NCBI GenBank assembly: GCA_030431165.1
Contig: JAUIJQ010000075.1
Location: forward strand, 1-9,769
Source: Rhodothermia bacterium
GTDB lineage: Bacteria; Bacteroidota; Rhodothermia; Rhodothermales; JABDKH01
Length of the DNA: 9,769 nucleotides
Direction of reading: 5' to 3'
How positions within the stretch are numbered: position 1 is the first letter of the stretch; every line of letters begins with the position of its first letter. Of the stretch, positions 1-6,012 are shown one piece after another. The notes below the pieces were generated by a model. The model made no database searches and was not told where the DNA came from. It saw only the letters and a program-made list of their open reading frames with translations. Made by a program: the position numbers and the translations under genes.

Positions 1-915
1 CGCCCTGAGGATGTCTCTGCACTGCCCGACATCGTGCACGGGTCGCCGGTGCCGATTGTTGCGGATATCCACTTCAATCACCAGTATGCGCTTAAAGCGA
101 TCGAGGCCGGTGTAGCGAAGGTGCGCATCAACCCGGGCAACATCGGCAAAGCTGAGTGGGAAGCCGAAGTACTCATTGCTGCGAAAGAGGCGGGTACGCC
201 GATCCGGATCGGCGTCAACTCGGGCTCCCTGGAGAAAGACATTCTCGACAAGTACGGATACCCACAGCCCGAGGCGCTATTTGAGAGTGCGATGCGGCAC
301 GTCGAGATTTGCTCGAAGCACGGATTCGAGGACATCGTGATCTCGGTCAAGCACTCTGACGTGTACTTCATGATCCAGGCCTACCGGATGCTTGCCGAGC
401 GCACCGATTTCCCGCTGCATCTCGGTGTGACAGAATCCGGCAGCAAGAACACGGGCACGATCAAGAGCAGCATCGGGATCGGCGCCCTGCTCGCTGATGG
501 CATTGGCGACACGATCCGCGTTTCCCTCGCCGCTGATTCAATTCACGAAGTGGAGGCCGGTCACCAGATCCTCAAGTCGCTTCGTCTTGGCCGTCCCGGC
601 GTCAACATCATTGCATGTCCAACATGCGGACGACTGGCCGGTGACCTCTTCTCGGTTGTCGAAGAAGTTGAAGCGGCGGTTGAGCAGCGCAAGTTTGACA
701 AGAACCTGAGCGTTGCGCTCATGGGCTGCGCGGTCAACGGTCCCGGCGAAGCGGCCGGAGCAGATCTCGGCGTCTCACTCGGGCGCGGGCGGGCCCACCT
801 GTTCAAGCGTGGCGAAATTCTGCGCACCGTGGACCAGCACGAGATTGTCGCGGCGGTGCTGGAGACGATCGAGAGCTGGGAAGAAGAGGAAGCCGTAGGC
901 GACAGGGCAGGCTAG
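1..915 (+). CDS. ispG: 4-hydroxy-3-methylbut-2-enyl diphosphate synthase (IspG/GcpE), 5' end cut by window edge
   Basis: IspG reductively opens methylerythritol cyclodiphosphate to HMBPP, the penultimate step of the MEP isoprenoid pathway. It is a cytosolic 4Fe-4S enzyme. The frame is open from base 1, so the gene begins outside the window; the GTG at 34 is internal. Compared with the roughly 370-residue E. coli enzyme, about 60-70 N-terminal residues are missing. Visible family motifs are VADIHF and RINPGNIG near the start, then the cluster-binding CPTCGR (Cys codons at 616 and 625), and MGCAVNGPGE with the third Cys at 727 and the conserved Glu at 748. The Cys-to-Glu spacing of seven residues matches E. 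coli. The TIM-barrel part runs directly into the Fe-S part, so this is the short form without the large insert known from plants and many Bacteroidetes/Chlorobi. The C-terminal tail is acidic (WEEEEAVGD). The TAG stop overlaps the stop of the convergent gene. Confidence 0.96.
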   Translation, partial: RPEDVSALPDIVHGSPVPIVADIHFNHQYALKAIEAGVAKVRINPGNIGKAEWEAEVLIAAKEAGTPIRIGVNSGSLEKDILDKYGYPQPEALFESAMRHVEICSKHGFEDIVISVKHSDVYFMIQAYRMLAERTDFPLHLGVTESGSKNTGTIKSSIGIGALLADGIGDTIRVSLAADSIHEVEAGHQILKSLRLGRPGVNIIACPTCGRLAGDLFSVVEEVEAAVEQRKFDKNLSVALMGCAVNGPGEAAGADLGVSLGRGRAHLFKRGEILRTVDQHEIVAAVLETIESWEEEEAVGDRAG

Positions 916-2873
916 ATACGCATGCCAAGCGACCGCCCGAGCTGTCGGGCAGCGGGGTGGTCGGGCCGAATAGACAGAAGGTGCGTCACAGTTTCCCTGG
1001 CCTCATCCCGGCGCCCGACGAGCGCCAATCCGCCGGCAAGGTTGTACAGCGCGTTTACGGCATTTGGATTCAGCTCAACGGCGCGCTCGAGGACGGTCAC
1101 CGCTTCTGCGTTCTGACCCATCGCCAGCAATACGCTACCCTTCAGCTCCAGCGCGGTCCCCGTTTCTTTCCTGTCCAGCGAAGCGTCGACGTAGGCCAGC
1201 GCCTCGGGCAGTCGACGTTGTTCAACCATGATGCTTGCTGCTGACAGGTACGGTTGATGTGTAAACGGGTAGCGCTGGATGACGGCGAGCGTCGTTTTTA
1301 GCGCTTCGTGATAGTTGTCCTGCGCCAGGTAATAGCCGCGGAGTTGGTCGAGCGCGTCGTGCCGATTGACCTCACGCTTGAACAGTTTGTATGCAAGTGT
1401 TTCTTCCAGCGTGCTGCCTTCGTCGGGCACGTCAAGCGGAACGATTGTTCCTTTTGGCTGGAACGGCCAACTTCCAACAAGCTGCTCGACGCGGAGTGCG
1501 CCCGTAAGAGAGTCCATCCTCGTCACCAGCACTTCGTCGCGGGCGATCGCGTCCGCAACGTAGTTGCTCCATTCTCCGATGGCCTGGTTGGCGTGCAGCG
1601 ATTCGTACATCGACGCGGCAATCTGGAAGTAACCGTTGATGTTCGGATGCAGATGTTCGGTCATCAGATCGCTCCCGATAATTCCGTCTCGGGCGGCACT
1701 TGCCATGCGGTCGTACGACTCGACGACGGTAGCGCCGGCGCGCGCCGCCTCTTCGCGAATGATGACGTTGATTGCCTCGGGCGCCCGGAATCGAAGCTGA
1801 TCCCGATCTTTTGCCGCAACGTAGTCTGAAGCGGCATCCGCGTAATTGCCCCGCAGGTCCTCGAGACGTGCACGCGCCCAGAATGCGGCGGCAGCTACAG
1901 AATCCGCGTCGATTGCCTCCGTGAGTGCGGCACGGGCAGCGAGAGAATCACCGGCTGCCACCAGCCCCGCGGCACGCTGGAGGAGCGTCTCAACCGCGGA
2001 CCGGTGGGCCTCATCCGAATAGCCATTCACAAAAGGACGATGATCGCGGATGTTACTCGAGACGGTTCCGACAAAAACCGGCACCCCGGCACTGCGGTAG
2101 CGCGCAAGGATCTTGCGGAGGTTACTCCGGAACTGGTGCAGTCCTCGCTGATACTCCTGCGAGCCGAACGCAATCGATTGGTCGCCCACAACCTGCTCCA
2201 TCAGCGTGCCGCTGGCCGTGTCGGCTTCAAGGTCTCGTCCGCCGAGGCCGGCAATTGCAGATAGCAGGGCACGCAGGCCCTGCACGGTTCGCAGGTGATC
2301 GAGCTTCAGGTACAGGCGCGTCATAGCGGGGGAGGGCCCGAGCGAAATCGATGACCCAACTCCCAGTGCGCCGTAGTACTCGTTGTGCCCCGCGTAGATG
2401 ATGACAAGATCGGGTTCGTGATCCAGTATCTCGTCGACGAAGTCGTACAGCGTGTACGAATTGACGGCGGCCATCGCTGTGTTCACTACCTCGATCGAAC
2501 GATCGGGAAAGGTCTGCAGCAGGCGCTGTTCGAGCATGTCGGCGAAGCTGCCGCCGAAGTAGTAGGGGAACCCAGCCGCCGTCGAGCCACCCTGGACAAA
2601 GATTCGGAAAGCCGTCGAGTCTTTGGTTGCGGGAAACGAGTCAAACGGAATACCGGGGATTGTGTTGGCGGCGGGGAAGTAGCGCCGGGCAACGTCGGGC
2701 GACGGATACAGGTAGTCCTCATAGCCCGGCACCGGAATGAAGAGTGGGTGGTCTTCTCCGTACCCGACAACTCGGAGGATGCCCTCAAGCAACACAAAGA
2801 ACAGCACCGGGATCAACAATGTGATAACGGTGAAGAGCGGTCTTGATGCTGATCTGCCGGGTGTGTCGGTCAC
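912..2873 (-). CDS. Membrane-anchored SGNH/GDSL-type hydrolase with TPR repeats
   Basis: This 653-residue protein has a short basic N-terminus and one hydrophobic segment (about residues 13-30), so it is probably anchored in the inner membrane with its bulk outside the cytoplasm. SGNH blocks are recognisable: FVQGGSTAAG with the presumed nucleophile Ser97, AGHNEYYG with Asn164, and TEHLHPNINGY with His409. The position three residues before the His is Glu406, where family members usually have Asp. A helical, TPR-like stretch (about 295-355) lies between the second and third blocks, inside the hydrolase fold. A further TPR array fills about 510-645, with typical units such as LNPNAVNALYNLAGGLALVG. 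The fold predicts an ester hydrolase or acyl/acetyl-ester enzyme; the substrate cannot be read from the sequence. The GTG start is chosen because the frame closes at 2904-2906 and no better start lies between. The ribosome site is weak (GTGGA about 15 nt upstream). The gene converges on ispG and diverges from the GH13 gene. Confidence 0.85.
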   Translation of the reverse strand: MTDTPGRSASRPLFTVITLLIPVLFFVLLEGILRVVGYGEDHPLFIPVPGYEDYLYPSPDVARRYFPAANTIPGIPFDSFPATKDSTAFRIFVQGGSTAAGFPYYFGGSFADMLEQRLLQTFPDRSIEVVNTAMAAVNSYTLYDFVDEILDHEPDLVIIYAGHNEYYGALGVGSSISLGPSPAMTRLYLKLDHLRTVQGLRALLSAIAGLGGRDLEADTASGTLMEQVVGDQSIAFGSQEYQRGLHQFRSNLRKILARYRSAGVPVFVGTVSSNIRDHRPFVNGYSDEAHRSAVETLLQRAAGLVAAGDSLAARAALTEAIDADSVAAAAFWARARLEDLRGNYADAASDYVAAKDRDQLRFRAPEAINVIIREEAARAGATVVESYDRMASAARDGIIGSDLMTEHLHPNINGYFQIAASMYESLHANQAIGEWSNYVADAIARDEVLVTRMDSLTGALRVEQLVGSWPFQPKGTIVPLDVPDEGSTLEETLAYKLFKREVNRHDALDQLRGYYLAQDNYHEALKTTLAVIQRYPFTHQPYLSAASIMVEQRRLPEALAYVDASLDRKETGTALELKGSVLLAMGQNAEAVTVLERAVELNPNAVNALYNLAGGLALVGRRDEARETVTHLLSIRPDHPAARQLGRSLGMRI

Positions 2874-2893
2874 GAGTCGGATGCGTTTTCCAC

Positions 2894-2911
2894 TTCGCGT
2901 AAGTTAGCGAA
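2894..2911. promoter_or_regulatory. Imperfect inverted repeat in the divergent gap
   Basis: The 65-bp gap between the divergent SGNH-TPR and GH13 genes must hold both promoters. Within it, TTCGCGTAAGTTAGCGAA forms an inverted repeat: the arms are TTCGC-TAA and TTA-GCGAA, with one extra G in the left arm and a single central G. It could bind a dimeric regulator acting on both genes, or be a coincidence. It is not the operator sequence found at 4882, although it shares the pentamer GTAAG. No convincing -35/-10 pair or strong ribosome site was found in this gap for either gene. Confidence 0.3.
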
Positions 2912-2938
2912 CGAAAGCAGTGAATTACGGCCCCCGAC

Positions 2939-4834
2939 ATGAACGGTCGAACACTTCTGATACTCGTCCCGCTGACCCTGGTCGCACTTGGGTGCGGCAA
3001 TCGGTCAGGAGCACCCGCGACAGCCGGTGCAAGCGTCAACGCCCCGCCTGATTGGGCGCGCACAGCAATCTGGTATCAGGTTTTTGTTGAACGATTCAGC
3101 AACGGAGATCCGACAAACGACCCCACGTTGCGAGATATCCAGGGGTCGTGGCCGCACGTGCAGCCGGCTGGGTGGATGGTCAAGCCGTGGACAAGTGACT
3201 GGTACCGGCAGGCTGATTGGGAGGCCGGCGTGTCAGACGATTTTTACTATTCCGTTCAGCTCCGTCGCTACGGGGGCGACCTGCAGGGCGTTCTCGATCG
3301 GCTTGATCACATCGAGGCGCTGGGTGTCAATGCGATTTACTTGAATCCGATAAACGACTCCCCGTCGCTGCACAAGTACGACGCCCGGAACTATCGGCAC
3401 GTGGATCGGAATTTTGGGCCCTATCCCGTTGGCGACGAAGCGATTATGGCGCAGGAAGATCCGTCGGATCCATCAACCTGGCGGTGGACGTCTGCTGACT
3501 CACTGTTCCTGGCGTTGATTCGCGAGGTGCACGCGCGTGACATGCGCATCATTGTCGACTACTCGTGGAATCACACCGGCATGACTTTCTGGGCATTTCG
3601 CGACGTCGTTGAAAACCAGCGGGACTCCCCGTATGCCGATTGGTATCGCATCCATTCATTCGATGACCCTGACACGCCGGAGAATGAGTTTGCGTATGAG
3701 GGGTGGGCCGGTGTTGCTGAACTTCCCGCGTTTGCGCGAACAGTGCCTGACGACGACTACGAGCGCAGACCGCTTGAAGGTGATCTGCACCCGGGTCCCA
3801 AGAATCTGGCGTTTGAGGTCAGCGCGCGCTGGCTGGATCCGAACGGGGACGGTGACCCATCCGACGGCGTAGACGGATTTCGGCTTGACGTGGCGGAAAT
3901 GGTCCCGCTGGGGTTCTGGCGAGATTACCGTGCCTTTGTGCGCGGAATCAATCCGGAGGCACTTCTTGTCGGCGAGGTGTGGTGGGAGCACTGGCCCGAG
4001 CAGATGCTCGACCCGACTCCATGGCTGGGCGATGTCTTTGACGCCGTCATGAACTATCGCTGGTACATGCCAACGCGCAGTGTCGTTACCGGGGCGCTGC
4101 CTTCCGTGGCCCCGTCGCAGTACCGGGCACACCTTGATTCGGTTGAAGCCGGATTGCCGCGTGCCACGCTTGAGGCCATGATGAACGTCGCTGCCACGCA
4201 CGACGCACCGCGCCTTTCTACCTCGCTTCTCAACCGCGGACGTTACAAGAACCGCGTGGTCTTCCGGGACAGCCCGACGATGGATTTTGGCCACCCCGAT
4301 GCCGCGACCGTGGCGATGCAGCGCGCGTTGCTCATGCTGCAGTACACGTACTACGGGGCCCCGCATATCTGGGCAGGTGATGAGCTCGGCATGTGGGGAG
4401 GTGATGATCCCGACAACCGAAAACCGTTGTGGTGGCCGGATCTGACGTTTGAACGGGAGAGTAAAGCCGGGTCGTCCCAGACAGCGATCCGAGCCGGTCG
4501 GGCACCGGGGTCCGACGTTGCCGGCGACAGGGACATGGTCATGTTTTACAGCGACCTGGGTGCCCTCCGAACGGCGCATTCGGAGGCGCTGACAGCAGGC
4601 GATCTGGAGGTCCTGTTCGCCACCGATGCGCGACCGGCGTTAGGGCTTCGGCGGACTACCGCATCGGACACCGTCTGGACGGTCATAAACCTCTCGGATG
4701 GGGCTCTGGACGTCGATTTGGGCCTGTATGGCGCAGAGGAGCCCGAGGTGGCGATCGGCTCAAACGCGTGGAGTCTCGACGGCTCGCGACTGTTGCTTGG
4801 GCCGCGCTCGGGAGTCGTGATGGTGGGCCGGTGA
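2939..4834 (+). CDS. GH13 alpha-amylase-family glycoside hydrolase, predicted lipoprotein
   Basis: A 631-residue retaining glycosidase of family GH13, expected to cut alpha-1,4 glucans, malto-oligosaccharides or cyclodextrins. The N-terminus is a lipoprotein signal, with hydrophobic residues 5-17 followed by VALGC, the lipid-bearing Cys being residue 19. The barrel starts at about residue 40 (AIWYQVFVERF), with no CBM34-type domain before it. GH13 regions are all present: DYSWNHTG (Asp207-His212), GFRLDVAEM (nucleophile Asp317), LLVGEVWW (acid/base Glu346) and AATHDAP (His421, Asp422). A probable calcium-type loop, DPNGDGDPSDG, precedes region II, as in cyclomaltodextrinase/neopullulanase-like members. 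The later GAPHIWAGDELGMWGG motif also fits the family. A C-terminal beta domain follows about residue 540. No acidic surface-export tag follows the Cys, so a periplasmic location is plausible. The ATG has no clear ribosome site. Exact specificity is not determinable here. The LacI regulator and TonB receptor downstream support a role in sugar acquisition. Confidence 0.93.
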   Translation: MNGRTLLILVPLTLVALGCGNRSGAPATAGASVNAPPDWARTAIWYQVFVERFSNGDPTNDPTLRDIQGSWPHVQPAGWMVKPWTSDWYRQADWEAGVSDDFYYSVQLRRYGGDLQGVLDRLDHIEALGVNAIYLNPINDSPSLHKYDARNYRHVDRNFGPYPVGDEAIMAQEDPSDPSTWRWTSADSLFLALIREVHARDMRIIVDYSWNHTGMTFWAFRDVVENQRDSPYADWYRIHSFDDPDTPENEFAYEGWAGVAELPAFARTVPDDDYERRPLEGDLHPGPKNLAFEVSARWLDPNGDGDPSDGVDGFRLDVAEMVPLGFWRDYRAFVRGINPEALLVGEVWWEHWPEQMLDPTPWLGDVFDAVMNYRWYMPTRSVVTGALPSVAPSQYRAHLDSVEAGLPRATLEAMMNVAATHDAPRLSTSLLNRGRYKNRVVFRDSPTMDFGHPDAATVAMQRALLMLQYTYYGAPHIWAGDELGMWGGDDPDNRKPLWWPDLTFERESKAGSSQTAIRAGRAPGSDVAGDRDMVMFYSDLGALRTAHSEALTAGDLEVLFATDARPALGLRRTTASDTVWTVINLSDGALDVDLGLYGAEEPEVAIGSNAWSLDGSRLLLGPRSGVVMVGR

Positions 4835-4842
4835 GCCTACCC

Positions 4843-4871
4843 TTGAAACCACGGCCCGGGTCGGTTACATT
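4843..4871 (+). promoter_or_regulatory. Promoter-like -35/-10 pair for the lacI-type operon
   Basis: TTGAAA at 4843-4848 matches five of six bases of the sigma-70 -35 box. TACATT at 4866-4871 matches four of six of the -10 box. The spacer is exactly 17 bp. Transcription would begin near 4878, just before the palindromic operator, the classic layout for repression. If the host is a true Bacteroidota its main sigma factor may use other boxes (TTTG/TAnnTTTG), which were not seen here, so the call is tentative. Confidence 0.45.
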
Positions 4872-4881
4872 GGGGTAATGA

Positions 4882-4895
4882 TGTAAGCGCTTACA
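4882..4895. promoter_or_regulatory. Perfect palindromic LacI-family operator
   Basis: TGTAAGCGCTTACA is a perfect 14-bp palindrome with a central CG step, the hallmark of LacI/GalR-family sites, and it resembles the CcpA cre consensus. It lies 53 bp before the CTG start of the LacI-type gene and just downstream of the promoter-like boxes, which suggests negative autoregulation. The regulator's recognition helix reads VSIATVSRVLN. This is close to the CcpA helix (VSMATVSRVVN), which binds similar sequences, so protein and site agree. No second copy was noticed elsewhere in the window. Confidence 0.8.
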
Positions 4896-4903
4896 CACGC
4901 ACG

Positions 4904-4931
4904 CCTGTGCTTGCCCACGCAAGCAGTCAGG
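4904..4931 (+). promoter_or_regulatory. Leader hairpin reaching into the ribosome site
   Basis: TGCTTGC (4908-4914) and GCAAGCA (4919-4925) form a perfect 7-bp stem with a CCAC loop. CCTG (4904-4907) can extend it by pairing with CAGG (4928-4931) across a 2-nt bulge, giving 11 pairs in all. The right arm ends inside the ribosome-binding-like sequence AGGTGA. It has no U-tract, so it is unlikely to be an intrinsic terminator. As DNA it could instead be a second dyad for protein binding. Confidence 0.5.
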
Positions 4932-4934
4932 TGA
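4929..4934 (+). promoter_or_regulatory. Shine-Dalgarno-like site of the lacI-type gene
   Basis: AGGTGA is fully complementary to UCACCU in the usual 16S rRNA 3' tail. It lies 13 nt before the CTG at 4948, longer than normal spacing. Its first bases are in the right arm of the leader hairpin, so access by ribosomes may be limited. The long spacing is one reason the CTG start is uncertain. Confidence 0.4.
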
Positions 4935-4947
4935 GCACCCCGCTCCG

Positions 4948-6012
4948 CTGCAAGTAACGATCTACGATATCGCGCAGAAGGCGAACGTGTCCATTGCCAC
5001 CGTCTCACGCGTACTGAACAATCAGCCGCGCGTCGCTCAAGCGACGCGCGAGCGCGTGCTGCACGTAGCTGACGAACTCGGATATCAGCCCCACTCGTTT
5101 GCGCAGAGTCTTGCCCGGCGCCAGTCGAATCTCATTTCGGTTGTTGTGCCCGCGATGACGAGTTACTTCTTCCTGGAAGTGCTGCGCGGCATTCAGGACA
5201 GCCTTGCAGATTCGGGATACGACATTGTCGTCCATCTCGCCAAGGCGCGCAAAGACGCGGAGGTGCAGTTTGAGCGTTCGCTGCGTCGCGGACGGTCAGC
5301 CGGTGTCGTTGTCATCTCGCCGACGGTGTTGTCCGCCATTGGTCATCGCATCGAGCGGGCGCGAACCGCGATCATTCTTGTGGATTGCAAGCACGACGAC
5401 TTCGATTCGATAACCGTAGACAATGTGCGCGGCGGATTCCAGGCGACACGTCACCTGGTTGAACTTGGGTGCGAGCGAATCGCGTTGGTTATGGCTGACC
5501 CGTCGTCGCCGCCGGCTTTTGACCGGTGTTCAGGTTATCGGGAAGCACTTGCGAAATTCGATCTTCCGTACTCTGACAGCCTGGTCGCTTCATCAACGGG
5601 AACCGACGACGGCTTTACTGAGGAGGGCGGCTACCGCGCGATGCGGAAAATCCTCGACTCGGGTGAACGTCCGGACGGCGTGTTCGTAACATCGGATGTT
5701 CAGGCGCTCGGCGTTCTCCGTGCCGCAACAGAGTTTGGTTTGTCGGCCCCCGGTCAGTTAAAAGTTGTAGGGTTCGACGATATCCCCTTGCTCCGACACG
5801 CGGGGATTACGACAATCAGACAGCCGATGTACAGGCTTGGTAGTCTGGCAGGGGGGCGGCTGCTTGAACGGCTTGCAGATGCGAAGTTGCCGCGCCTACA
5901 CGTCGTCGAGGCACCAGACCTCGTCGTACGAGGGACAACGAGCACGGCAAGAGCGGGCGAAGTTGAGCAATTTCCGGAAGCGGTTTCAGTTGCTGCGATG
6001 GGTGACCATTGA
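4948..6012 (+). CDS. LacI/GalR-family transcriptional regulator (CTG start proposed)
   Basis: Sugar-responsive DNA-binding repressor, probably controlling its own operon and perhaps the neighbouring GH13 gene. Read from CTG it has 354 residues, normal for the family. The helix-turn-helix is complete: VTIYDIAQKANVSIATVSRV at residues 3-22. The hinge helix (about 45-60, SFAQSLARRQSN) leads into a periplasmic-binding-protein-like effector domain with typical motifs: ISVVVP, a VDN segment, GCERIALVMADP, DGVFVTSDVQALG, VVGFDDIPL and TTIRQP. A GTG at 4987 would remove the first half of the helix-turn-helix and is unlikely to be the true start. The upstream in-frame stop is at 4879-4881, and no ATG, GTG or TTG lies between it and 4987. 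CTG at 4948 gives the family-like start MQVTIYDIA. Alternatively, an out-of-frame GTG at 4931 would join the frame if one base is missing from the C run at 4938-4941. The stop overlaps the next gene's ATG by one base (TGATG), suggesting coupled translation. Confidence 0.88.
   Translation: MQVTIYDIAQKANVSIATVSRVLNNQPRVAQATRERVLHVADELGYQPHSFAQSLARRQSNLISVVVPAMTSYFFLEVLRGIQDSLADSGYDIVVHLAKARKDAEVQFERSLRRGRSAGVVVISPTVLSAIGHRIERARTAIILVDCKHDDFDSITVDNVRGGFQATRHLVELGCERIALVMADPSSPPAFDRCSGYREALAKFDLPYSDSLVASSTGTDDGFTEEGGYRAMRKILDSGERPDGVFVTSDVQALGVLRAATEFGLSAPGQLKVVGFDDIPLLRHAGITTIRQPMYRLGSLAGGRLLERLADAKLPRLHVVEAPDLVVRGTTSTARAGEVEQFPEAVSVAAMGDH
6000..6005 (+). promoter_or_regulatory. Ribosome binding site fixing the isomerase start
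   Basis: GGGTGA lies within the last codons of the LacI-type gene, six bases before the ATG at 6012. It pairs with the UCACC part of the 16S tail. This supports ATG 6012 over the in-frame TTG at 6009, which would also add an extra Met-coding triplet. Confidence 0.55.

Noticed and set aside
1308..1829. 173-codon plus-strand frame opposite the SGNH-TPR gene
   Set aside because: It is antisense to a clear TPR/SGNH coding region and shows no domain or ribosome site. Other plus-strand frames between 922 and 2846 were rejected for the same reason.
3656..4579. 307-codon open frame on the minus strand opposite the GH13 gene
   Set aside because: It lies entirely within a gene with all four GH13 catalytic regions, and its translation shows no recognisable domain. 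It is a shadow of GC-rich coding sequence.
4908..4925. Intrinsic terminator for the GH13 gene at the 7-bp stem
   Set aside because: There is no run of T after the stem, and it lies downstream of the promoter-like boxes and operator of the next gene.
4931..4959. Leader peptide of eight codons starting at GTG 4931
   Set aside because: It has no ribosome site directly upstream and no regulatory codon pattern. The GTG is better explained as a candidate start if a base is missing downstream.
4987..6012. GTG at 4987 as the start of the LacI-family regulator
   Set aside because: It would delete the first helix and turn of the DNA-binding domain, which is encoded intact in the same frame just upstream.
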